A DNA stretch of 64,000 bases from Caprimulgus europaeus. Its lineage: Eukaryota; Chordata; Aves; Caprimulgiformes; Caprimulgidae. The notes under the pieces were generated by a model. The model worked only from the letters and a program-made list of their open reading frames with translations, was not told the origin of the DNA and ran no database searches. Below are positions 22,501 to 35,272 of this stretch, in pieces (the first letter of the stretch is position 1; each line of letters opens with the position of its first letter). Position numbers and translations under genes: made by a program. Location of the stretch: NCBI GenBank assembly GCA_907165065.1, contig OU015523.1, forward strand, positions 124,683,023 to 124,747,022, read 5' to 3'.

Positions 22501-25500
22501 TGGGCAATGCTGGGTTTATGGTTGCACTAGATGATCAGAATGGTCTTTTCTACCCAAACTATTCCATGATTCTATGAAAAACCCCAGTGCTTGGCTGATT
22601 GTGGGTATTTAGCAAATGTTTTCAATGACTGGTTTGACTTCTCAGTTAGAATTGGTTTAAGATGTATCTTTAAATTCCTAATCTATTAATAATCTCAAGC
22701 AATAACTCCAACACAGTTTCTGACTAATATAGATTATGGCCACATGATGCAGCTGTGATGAAAACTCTGCTCTACATTTAATGAACAATATTTCTGCACT
22801 TTAAGAAGCTTTTTTTAAGTATCTGAAAAAAAAAACAAGTTCACATAAAGATTTATCATAAAGATGAGTCTTTTTGGCCAGCTGAAATACTACCCCACAC
22901 TTGTATCCCTTCTGTATTTCTCACATGGAAGAAAGCTGTATGGAAATCTTCTTTTTTTTTGGTCTAATTTATAAAATTCTTCTCAATTCCCAAATCTAAA
23001 GCCATAGGAATATTTAGGAATTTTAGGCCAACTCATGGCACACTTAATGGGAGGTGCAAGCACAAGCTCTGCTGACAGTGAAGAGTGAAAAAAGCAACAA
23101 CAAGATTCTAATCCTAATCAATAGGATACAAAAAAGAATTTACATCCAGAATTCAGGTTGCAAAAGGAAGGAAAGTCTGATGATAAAATTTTACTAATTC
23201 AATAAAATCATTTTAAGGAACTTAATGTAAATTATCTCCCAGAGAATTTACATACAATTGTGGCAATACTGTGCTGGGACATGAGGACTGGGAATTGAAA
23301 CAAGCTGGTGTGAAACATCTACCCTGGGAGAAATATCTGAGTTATAGCTTTGAAATACTGGATGTGGGACCCTCAGCTGCTGTTAGCAGTGCTATTATCA
23401 GAAAAGGCATTTTAAATTGGTTGTATTTTTAGATACCCTGTTTCCAACTGCAGGAAAAATCACTGCACCAGGAATTGTTATTTTTTTTCCTCAAGAATTG
23501 CTCAAGAAATGAGAATTTCAGGAACATTATTCTTAATATTTTAAAATTAATTTCCACAAGTGTTTTAAACTCACATTTGATATCTTCTCTTCACTGTGTA
23601 AACTGGCTGGGTTTGCTTGCTCACTCCTCAAGCCTGCTCCCTCTACCCATGCTGCTGGAAAGCCACATGTCAGCACATGCCTCAGGTAGGAGTTTCCCTC
23701 CTGACTGCGTGTGATGACTGCTTGTGATAGAAACAGAGTTTAACAGGATGAATGAGGGTTTTAATACACAGAAATTATATCCTGCTTTGGAAAAATATAA
23801 AATACAACAGCACCAAGTGTGAAAGAGGAAAGAAAAGATCTCGTTGTCCTGCACAGACAGCAAATATTTCATCTGATCCTGAAAGCCAGCTGAGAAAATG
23901 ACACTACGAGATTATCCACTTCAAATAAAAATCCTTCAGTACATAATTATGGTAACTACTTTGTTTTCAACTGTAAAAGGCTGGGAAGCAGGTCAAGAGC
24001 TAGGATTTATAAAGCAACTCACATTAGGGAGATAGAAAAGCTTCTGAATGCTCCTCTCCCTCAGGAGGAAAGCCAGCACGGGTTATCCCCGTTTTACAGG
24101 CAGGGAAGCTGAGATGAAATCTCTTGCCTCGAGACACAGAAGGAAACCCATTTATACACAAAGTTTGACTCCCAAACCTGAGTTCTCCTCTTCTCCCACC
24201 TAATTCAGAAGCTCAGAGACACCAAGAAGCTCTCACAAAGTGGCATCAGCCACAGTTTTGCCTGAAATAAGGAAAAAGGGCGAGCATTCTGTCAGCAAAA
24301 TGACGTTGTCCTTTTCTCTGATGAGTCAGAGAATCTCTACCCCCCCTCAGCTCTTTCAGACAAAGTTCCTAAAAAGTGGGTTTAAACTGAGAGGAGAAAG
24401 AATCTTATCTCCCATCTGCCAGTGAGTAAAAAGGGGAAGCCAGCAGGGTGAAGGGGAACAAGACAAAAACATGCCCAAAATGCCAGAACCATGTTCAACT
24501 TGATTTCCTTTTGACTGGTGGGGAAGCAAGAAGTGTTGGCACCGGACTCCACGTGTTCTCTTTTTTCCTGAAGTCCAGTGGTAGGTGCAAAAAACTTTTC
24601 AGCTGTAGTCTGACTGTACTTCAAATGTGCTTAATTGGATGTAAACTGTATTTAAAGTCAGTAACAGAGTGATCAGGATTAGCAAACAGTGACCAAGTAC
24701 CCACTTGGTCCTGCAGAGATGCAACATTCCTATAAATTTTTATGGATCATGGGAGAAAAGATGGTTTAATCCTTCCAGAAGATCCAGATATGCATCCATC
24801 CAGAGGCACCTGGGAGAACTGCAGAGCTGAGATCCTGTCCCTGTGAACTCAGGTGGTTCCTGCTCCTCTGGATACCTGGGAAATTCTGATCTTGAGGCTG
24901 GATTGAAGACATCAAGCAGCAAGTCTGGCAGGATGGATGAAGTGTTAGCTCCAAAATCATCATGGAAAGTCTCTACTCACTACTATGGGGAGATTTATAA
25001 AACCCTGGCAAGTTTTACAGTTAATACCCACAGAAAAAGCTTTATTTCTTCTTTAAGCCAAAGATACTCTGAGTATATACTCATGCTAAATGTTACACTG
25101 AAAAAAAAATGCCAAATTTAAGTTAATTAATAAACTAGATTTTTCTATGAGTAAGATTTCTGTGCACTCCAGTCTTACACTGCTTCTTAACCAACTGTTT
25201 CTCAACAAAGTGTCTCACTGGTGCTAAAAACACCACAAGCCACAAGACTTGATGCACAAAGCACACTTGCCTCCCTAGCCCAAGTCACCTGGACCAGAGA
25301 AGAGTTTGCATTTCTTAAGATCAGTTAATGAAAGGTCACAGTCAGTCAAAATTATCCTAATTATCCTAATACCAGTTAACTAACCTCATAACAGTTATCC
25401 TAATAACTTGTAGTGACATTACCCATCAGTGTCACTGCTCATTGCACACAAGGAGAAGCAGGAGAGAAAAATCCTTCTGCATTTTTTAATTAGCTCTTCA

Positions 25501-28500
25501 CATATATGCATTTCCCAGGCTGGTTAATTACCTTAAATACAATCTAAAGAGTATTTTCCTACTTAGCATCACCCAGTGGTCAAGGCTAGTTTTTTTTACT
25601 TTCCATGGTGGTTGAGATCTTCAAGTGAAAACTCTTCAATGATGAAAAAAAGCCCCCGTTCCTTTTCCCCAGCAGGTAAATTAATCAGTGAGAGCTTGGA
25701 TCCATCTCAAAGAAAAAACACCATCACAGAGATCAAGGCCCCAAAATAGCAATTAAATCTATTTAATTTAACAATTAAATTTAATCTATTAACAAGAGCC
25801 AGCAGCAGTGGAGGAGAGGCCACACTGTTTCAGCAGGACAGTGTGCAAGTCCAGGTAGAGGAAGGGATGACAGACGAGCAGCAGCGTGGATGTTTTAGTT
25901 GCAATGGAAATCATGATCTGCTCAGCTGCAGCACTTACTGCTTTCCCTTGTAATGTTTATTACTTTAAAAGCAGCCAACTTCCATAAATGACTGGCCACT
26001 GGAGACATTGGGATGATTTAGATTAAGGAAAAAATAAATAAATAAAATCCCTTTTTAAATGTAGAAAATGTTTTCCCAGACTTTAACCACAAAACAGCTG
26101 AAAAGCTTTTCTTCCCTTCTCACTTTTTCTCTTGAAATGACATTTTTTTTTCATGCCTAAAACCAGACAGAAAGCTCTAGTTTGGAATAGATGGTTTCTG
26201 AGAAGGATGTTATTGCAGTAGCAAGGAGATGCCTTATGCTGCAAAAGCCCTGATGGAATTACATCCACAAATACTGATGCTCTGATAAATCCTGTACAAC
26301 CAAAGTGTCACTCGAGGTCCACCAAGGAAGGTGCATTTCCATGATCTGGAAGGCAGCCCAAGACAGCAAAATCTGGCTTCTACATGCTCCATTACTGCCA
26401 ACATCTTCCTGAACTGGCTGAATCACAGAGTGTCAGGGATTGGAAGGGAGCTCGAAAGCTCATCCAGTCCAATCCCCTGCCAGAGCAGGAACACCCAGAT
26501 GAGTTCACACAGGAAGGTGTCCAGGTGGGTCTTGAATGTCTCCAGAGAAGGAGACTCCACACCCTCCCTGGGCAGCCTGGCCCAGGGCTCTGTCACCCTT
26601 ACTGTAAAGAAGTTCCTTCTCAAGTTCAAGCAGAACCTCCTGTGTTCCAGCTCACACCCATTGCCCCTTGTCCTACCACTGGACACCACTGAGAAGAGCC
26701 TGGCTCCATCCTCCTGACACTCACCCTTCAGATATTGATCAACATTAATGAGGTCCCCCCTCAGCCTCCTCTTCTCCAAGCTCAAGAGCCCCAGCTCCCT
26801 CAGCCTTTCCTCACCAGGGAGATGCTCCACTCCCTTCATCACCTTGGTGGCTCTGTGCTGGACTCTCTCCAGCAGCTCCCTGTCCTTCTTGAACTGTGGG
26901 GCCCAGAACTGGACACAATATTCCAGATGTGGCCTCACCAGGGCAGAGTAAAGGGGAAGAAGAACCTCTCTTGACCTACTGACCACCCCCCTTCTAATGC
27001 ACCCCAGGATGCCATTGGCCTTCCTGGCCACAGGGGCACAGTGCTGGCTCATGGTCATCCTGCTGTCCACCAGCTGAACAGCATAAAGGGAATAAATGAC
27101 CTTTGTTATAGAGCAGAATAAAAAACCCTTCAAGTTTCCTTATAGGTAGGATAGAATTCCTGCAGGAAATCCAAGTTATTCTGGAAGAAAAAGTACAATG
27201 ACACAGAAAACCCTACCTTCCTTAGCTGGCTTTCATATTCTTCTCGGAGTTCCCCTGGTTTGCTTAATTTAATGGGTGCTCTGAATATAAAATCTGGAAA
27301 GAGAAGGAAAAAGAAAACAAAAAAAAGTTTTTTATTGTTTTATTACATTTTAATGTACAATAATTGGGGTTGTCCATTTTTTTTCCCCAAAAAGGGTAAT
27401 TTCTCCATGGACTGCAGGAGAGGTTCTGCAGCATTTTTGGGGACACAGATGTTTATATGACAATGGAAACATTGGGAGAAGGATGGCTGAGTAAAATCAT
27501 TTTGCACTTTGTATAGTTTCTTTTGAGCTTCTCAAGAGTTCTTGACAAGCAGTTAAGGAATCAGAGGAGTGTTAGAAGGATGTAAACACAGAGGTTAAGT
27601 AACAGCCTCGAGATGTCACAGGGAAGCTGAGTCCTAGAAATAAAACCAAGCTTTAAGCATCTGTTCCAACCAACATTGGGCTGACCCACAGCAGCACAAC
27701 ACCCCAAATTCACACCCTTCTGCCACTTAAACCCACACATCTAGAGTGCTATTTGCTAGATGGGTTTTATTTTCACACCTCCATGTCCCCTTCACTTTTG
27801 CAGCTGTTTGCAGGGCTGTCCCCCCCATCCAGAGCAAGCCCAGCTTTTATTCCACTTGCAATACTCTCCCTGAGGTCAATGTTCTGAAGCAGGCTGCTCC
27901 ATCCGGCAGGAATTCCCCATCCTGCTCCCACTTCCTCCCTTCCCCCTTGAGAATTTAGAAACCAAAAGCAAATTAGCACAGGGTTATAATTTAACTCCCA
28001 TCCTTGGAGTTTGTTACTCCTCAAATGATTCCCTTCTTTATGTCAACCTCAAAGTTCCCTCCTGCTTCTGTGGAGTGCAAGTCTGGACAAGTTGAACTAC
28101 AGTCAGAGGAGCTTGGATGGAAGAAGGAACAAGAATAAAACAAAAAACAGGGGTTCTTGTTTTGGGAATAAAATAAGAACCCCTGAACAACCATCCTGGC
28201 TCAGCTTGTACCAGTGCTCCAGGGTGGGTGCAGCACAGATCATCATCCCGACATGCTACGCTCGGGATGAAATGGGTAAGAGCAAGGAGGAAACATCAGT
28301 GGTATTTCCTTTTCCCAGCTGGCTAAAATGAAAGGATATAAACTGGCAGCTCCACCACATGTTTGGTTGAGGAAGCTTTTTTTATTCCTCAAACAGGTTG
28401 GCCCAAAATGAAAAGTTCACAGTGGGGTAAATAAATCAAACACAGTGGCTGGTGGCTGACTGCCCCGGCGGGCATCTTCCAGTTCAGGGCCACAGTTACC

Positions 28501-31500
28501 TCCTTCCTGGGGACAAGTCACAGCCCTGGGACCAAAACACATCATTTAAAGACTGACTAAATCCTGTTTTCCCCTCTCCTGCTTTCCATCAGTTTCCTTT
28601 TAAAGTTCTTAGAGGAAAATCTTGTCACTTCAGTCCTTCCTCACCGCTGAGTGTGAGTGCAAACTCGGCAGCTTCCTGCTCGAGAAGCTCCAGAGCTGAG
28701 CAAATCACTGAGTATTTCTTTAATAATTGCTTTAAAAGGGGGAAAAACCTTTTTGTAATCAAACATCAAGCATAGAAATTATAAGGATTTTATTTTATTT
28801 TTTTTCTCACAGGCCTGCATGAGCTGGGCTTGTTTTTAAGGGAAAACATCCAAAATGTCCCAACATGTGTGATAAAAATCCCGAGCGGTGGCGGTGCTGG
28901 CGAGGCCAGGCTGCATTCCTCACTCCTGTGCCTGCAACTGGCCACGTTGGAAACCTTCCACCAGCTTCTCAAAATGGTTTTGGTTTTTTTTTTTTCAATT
29001 GTGTCCTTGAGCAGTTCCAGTTCTTGGTGAATTTTATCAAGTTGAACTTCCAGGGAGACAGTCCCAAGAGCAGGAACAGTCTGGAACGTGCCTGCAGCAA
29101 CCTTTGATGACTTCTGAGTGTTGAATGTTTGTCTCAGCCCTTATCTTCAGAGCAAAAAAAAATAAAAGTGTATTTTTTTTTGCCCTCCTGGGTAATAAAA
29201 GTGTATGAGCTTAACCTGAGGGAAACAGGCTGTAGTGAAGACAATCTACATCAACTGTTTCGTTGCTTACATGGGTTTCAGCAAGCCAGAAGAGATTTTA
29301 AATCATGGAACAACATTTATCTACGAAGTTGTGGCTGGTTTAGCTCGTGGTCTAACATCAGCTGGAGATAATTTTATGTAGAACATCTCTAGGCAACAAT
29401 TTGTATTTTATAGATGGGTCAAAAGACTGAAATCCCAAATTTCTAACTCTGTGTAGAAGAGATGAAAATAAAAACGTACTCACAGCTGTAGATCTGTGTT
29501 TACAACACCCATTAGAGCTTCTGGGCTGAAGTGAGGATGCACGGTGGCTGCCCCCAGCCAAAGATGCTCCCATCAGCACAGAATCACTGCAAACCAAACC
29601 AGAGTGGTCCTCACGCCGGGATCAGAGAGTTGGAAGGACCCACCAGGATGATGGAGTCCAACTCCTGTCCCTGCACAGGACAAGCCCAACATTCACACCA
29701 TGGCCCTGAGGGCTTTGGCCAAATGCTGCTGGAATCTTGTCAGGCTTGGGGCCATCAGCACCTCCCTGGGGAGCCTGTGCCAGTGCTCCACCACCCTCTG
29801 CCTCAAGAACCTTTTCCTCATGGCCAACCTCAACCACCCCTGCCACATCTTCCTGACATTTCCCCTGGAGTGCAGCTGGGGAGGAAGGCAAGATGGTCAG
29901 AGCATCACCCGTGTTCCTCCAGCACACCTCCCTGGGTTAATTCTACGTGTTCAGGTCCAGGAAGAGGCTGCTCAGCTGTTTCAATGTGCTGTGGCCTAGG
30001 AGAACACCAGAAATGGGCAAGATGATGGAAGAAATGGTCTTTTAATTGATTTTGCAGCAAAGCTCCTGCTTGCTCTTCCTCTTGGGTGAGCTGCAGGTCA
30101 ACAGGAATGGTTTCTGAATGAATCACAGAATCACAGGAGGGTTGAGGTTGGAAGGGACCTCTGAAGGTCACATCTAGTCCAACCACCCTGCTCAAGCAGG
30201 GACTCCCAGAGCACATGAACCAGGATTTTGTCCAGATGGTTTTTGAATATCTCCAGGGAGGGAGATTCCACAACCTCTCTGGGCAGCCTGTCCCAGTGCT
30301 CAGTCACCCTCCCAGTAATGTTCTTCCTCATGTTCAGGTGGAACTTCCTAGGCTGCAGTTCATGCCCGTTGCTTCTCGTCCTATTGTTGGGTGCCAATGA
30401 GAAGAGTCTGGTCCCATCCTCCAGACACTCTCCCTTTAGATGTTTATAAACATTGATCAGATCCCCTCTGAGCTGTCTTTTCTCCAGGCTGAACAGCCCC
30501 AGCTCCTGCAGCCTTTCCTCATATGGAAGATGCTCCAGTCCTTTAATCATCTCAGTTGCCCTTGGCTGGACACGCTCCAGGAGTTCCATGTCCTTCCTGT
30601 ACTGGAGAGCCCAGAACTGGAGACAGATCCACACACAATGAAGCTGACTTGGAAGGGCTGTTGGGAAGGTTGGCACTGAGATGTTCTTTCCAAGCAGGGT
30701 GATAGCACCAAAACAGTCACAGCGGCAGGATCAAACCCAACATCCTGCTCTTTTATGCTGGCAGACAAGAGTTTCATCCTATTGTGCTTCAATCTGGGGA
30801 CAAAAAAAACCCAACTGATTTCTGCACTATTTGTGAGGACAAAAGATTTTGTAATAATTTAGTGCTGAGGCATTTGACTTGTCACCTCAATCCCCTGGAA
30901 TGACTCCATCCTGCCACCGCTCACGTGCAGCCGTGCGCATCGCACGCCGTCGCCGTTCCTCCGCGCTCCCGACCAGCACATTTTCTGTGCACTGCTGAAA
31001 GATTCACAAACATCCATCTGGTGAATCCAGCAACGTGAGGTGAATAAAAACAAGTTGAACTCCATCCAGAAACCCTTTGATTCCCTCTGTCTGTCCTTCA
31101 AGAGGCTCCTGGGTTTGGCCAAACCGATGCCATCCGGCAAGTCAAAGCTCTGCCACCCGCAGCAGCAAACCCTCCTCACCTCCAGCTTCCACGGAAACTT
31201 TCAGCAGATTTTCTATCTTCTCTTTTATTCCTGGCAGGGATAATCCAAAACCTTGAGGTTTTTCCTGGTTTTTCCTTTTAACTTCCAGCAGTTAAGTGTT
31301 TGTACTTGCAGATGAAGAGGAGATCTTAAATGTTTTCAAAACACAAACCAAGAAGTTAGAAGTTGTCTGACTACACAGAGTTTTCTGACTCTGTTTTCCA
31401 ACAAGAGCAGTTACTCTAGTTCTTTTAAAAGAAGGTTAACTTTAATATGGAATTCCATGAAGATATGCCATATATTATATTTTATATAATATATTTTATA

Positions 31501-34500
31501 TTTAATATATTATATTTTATGTCTATCTATCTATCTCTACACACACACACTGCAGCATTGGCAGATCGAGGCATATTTGGAAACAAGAAATTAAAACTCA
31601 GACCATTTTGGCCACAAATCTGCATTTTTTTCATAAGCAGAAGTAAATTGGAAGCTGCAGGAAGATTTAGGGCTGTCACACATTGGTAGGACAACATGTG
31701 GCACTGCCAGTCCCTTTCTCCCACCCTGCCATGGGCACCACAAACCAGAGATAGAACTAAGCCAAGCTAAGACCAATCTACTGAAAAAAACCAAATGCAA
31801 TCCTCCAAAACAGTTTTTTTTCACCCCAAAGCAGCTCCCATATGACAACAGGCTCCAGACCAGTTCTCACACAGACTGAAATGGGACAAAAATAGATTCT
31901 CAGCCTGGAGTTCCAGCTGAAGCAGATGATACCAGAAGAACATGAATGTGGTTGACAGCTATGACCATGCCGTCATTTTTCCCTCACTTGCTACATCCTA
32001 AATAGTTTAGCACCAATAACTTCAATAATCTCCTCAAGACAAGTCTTCTCAACAGATTTGCATCCAATCACAGAATGGTTTGGATTGGAAGAGACCTTCA
32101 GAGATCATCTAGTCCAAGCCTCCCTCCCATGGGTAGGGACATGTAGAGGCACACTTGGCAGTGTTAGGTTTACAGTTAGGCTCAATGATCCTAAAGGTCT
32201 TTTTCAACCTAAATGATTCCATGATTCTATCATCTTCCACTAGATTATGTTGCTCAAAGTCATGTCCAACCTGAGCTTGAACATCTCCAATGATTGGGCA
32301 TCCACAACTTCTCTGGGCAACCTGCTGCAGTGTCTCATCACCCTCAACGTAAAGAATTTCCTCCTCATGTCCAATCTAACCTCACTTCCAGTTTCAAGCT
32401 GTTGCCCCTTGTCCTGTCACTACAGACCTTGGTAAAAAGGACTCAATAAGGTGTCTGGGGAGAAGGTGGCTCCAGGGGGACCTTACTGCACCTTTCAATA
32501 CTTGAAGGGGACCTGTAAGAAAGATGGGGACAGACTTTTTAGAAGGACCTGTAGTGACAGGACAAGGGGTGATGGTTTGAAACTAAAAGAGGGGAGATTC
32601 AGACTGGAGAGAAGGAAGAAATTTTTTGCAGTGAGGGTGGTGAGACCCTGGCCCAGGCTGCCCAGAGAGGTGGTAGAAGCCCCATCCCTGGAAACACTCA
32701 AGGTCAGGTTGGACAGGGCTCTGAACAACCTGCTCTGGTTGAAGATGTCCCTGTCACTGCAGGGGGGTTGGATTAGATGACCTTGAAACGTCCCTTCCAA
32801 CCCAAACCATTCTGTGACTCTCCCCAGAGCTTTCTCTTCTCCAGGCTGAACACCCCCAACTCTCTCAGCCTGTCCTCACAGGGGAAGAGAGCAGAGAAAT
32901 AATGGTCACAGTGAAAGCTGAAGTGTTCAGAAGAGTGATGCTTTGGTGCTTACCAAAAATTACCAGTGCTCAGGTACTTCAAGAAACAGGAGCACAGAAA
33001 GAAGAAATAAATAACAAAGATGGCCCAAAAAACTGCCAAGGAAAGGTATTTTGGAAGAACTCTCTTGAATGGTGTTTCTCACCCATGGCTGAGCTGTCCT
33101 GCCTGGTTTCTATGGACAGTTAACCATGAGGACCAGGCTGTGGGCTTCACATGATGCCCATACAGTGAAGAGGTTTGATGACAGGATTGATAACATTGGT
33201 GAGTTGCACAGCAGCAGAAATAGATGGAAGGGCATTCAAGCTAAACTGAATGTACCCAGTTCAAGAATACAACAGATTGTAAGGGAAAGATCTCTCCAGG
33301 GACGTGGCTGAGAGCCGGTCGATGCCTCTGCGTGGTGTGCTGAGAGCCAGGCTCGGTGAAGACAGGAGTTGTTTGAGCCATGTTTGGTGTAAAATCCAAA
33401 ATCACAGAGTGTCAGGGATTGGAAGGGACCTCGAAAGCTCATCCAGTCCAACCCCCCTGCCAGAGCAGGAACACCCAGATGAGATCACACAGGAAGGTGT
33501 CCAGGTGGGTCTTGAATGTCTCCAGAGAAGGAGACTCCACACCCTCCCTGGGCAGCCTGGCCCAGGGCTCTGGCACCCTCACAGGAAAGAAGTTCCTTCT
33601 GAAGTTCAAGCAGAACCTCCTGTGTTCCAGCTCACACCCATTGCCCCTTGTCCTATCACTGGACACCACTGAGAAGAGCCTGGCCCCATCCCCCTGACAC
33701 TCACCCTTCAGATATTGATCAACATTAATGAGGTCCCCCCTCAGCCTCCTCTTCTCCAAGCTAAAGAGCCCCAGCTCCCTCAGCCTTTCCTCATCAGGGA
33801 GATGCTCCACTCCCTTCATCACCTTGGTGGCTCTGTGCTGGACTCTCTCCAGCAGCTCCCTGTCCTTCTTGAACTGTGGGGCCCAGAACTGGACACAATA
33901 TTCCAGATGTGGCCTCACCAGGGCAGAGCAGAGGGGGAGGAGAACCTCCCTTGACCTGCTGGCCACGCTCTGTTTAATGCCCCCCAGGACACTGGTGGCC
34001 TTCCTGGCCACAAGGGCACAGTGCTGGCTCATGGCCACCCTGCTGCCCACCAGCACACCCAGGTCCCTTTCTCCTACACTGCTCTCTAAAAAGGATGTGT
34101 TCCTGCTGGTAGCAACCCCTGGGAAGAGGCTTTGAAGAAAGGAAGATGGAAGATGGAGAGGCTGTCTGGGGATGTGAGATGAGAGAGAGAAGAGGTGGCT
34201 TTAGAAAGCTGGTGAAATACCCCTTGGTAAGTTCTGAACTGCTTGTGGTTGTCTTCAAGGCTTCCTGGAGCAGAAGGGTTTTCTTTAGGGTCATGGAGAA
34301 GTCAAGGAATGAGAGGGGAAGCAGCTACTTGAAAACTACAGCAGCAGACTTAGTTTCAATACATGAATGGGTACTACAACCTGTTGTTAGCTCATTAGCA
34401 GCTATCCAGAAGGTGACAGGCAGATGACAAACTAACACCAACTCGCACTAATTCAACCCAATCTCCTTCTCTGATGGGATAATTAGGGGATGAGGGGGAG

Positions 34501-35222
34501 ACATAACGACATGAGTTCATCTCTTGGGGGGTGAGAAGGTTTTCTACCTGCTGTAGAGATCAAGATATCCACAATTTTTCTTTACAGAGCAAGTTAAGAC
34601 CAGGAGGCTGCACTGTGTTAGGGGTCACTCATGCACTTTTGAGTAGGTAATGGAGGAACCACCTCCTGAACCATCCAAAACTTACTCTGGACAGAAATGC
34701 ATCAGGAAATAAAGCAAGAAAATATGAAAGTAGGAACCCAGCACACTGCAAAGGAACTCCAAATTCTGCCCTTATGTCCCTGTGGAGAAAGGAGGTGAAG
34801 AGCTGGGAGAGGTAGGAGTGTGGGATGAAGGCAAGAGAAGGAAGAAGCTCAGAGTCCTGGATGGAGAAGCTGTAAGGAGTGGGAGTAGGACAAGGAGCGA
34901 TAGCTCTTAACCTCATGAAGACAGGTGAAGAAATTTTCTTAGATATAGTTTAGTGCCAAAGCCCTTTGGGCTCATGGAGACCATTTCAGTCCAGGCACAA
35001 ACACTGCACAAACAGAGAAGTTCATGTGCTCTCCTGGAGCTACTGGAGGCACACATGCAACCCTGCAGAGCTGCCAGGTTGGGTACAGCAGGGCTGGTCC
35101 CAAGATGGAGGTGAAATTCCAGCAGACAAGCTCATTCCATGAGGTTTCCTTGCATGCTGCTTCCCAGCTCCCCCCTTAGTTCCCAGATTATCTGGATATG
35201 TCCCCATTGTGCAGGAAAACCC

Positions 35223-35272
<50 letters not shown>

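Larger units (their letters stand above)
20850..26420. other. RNF169 intron 2 interior, mostly unique
   Basis: Part of the intron between exons 2 and 3. Apart from CR1 pieces at 21038-21243, 21798-22203 and 22500-22578, the block is AT-rich unique sequence. The 3.8 kb from 22580 to 26420 has no CR1 I can recognise and no supported gene. Confidence 0.6.
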
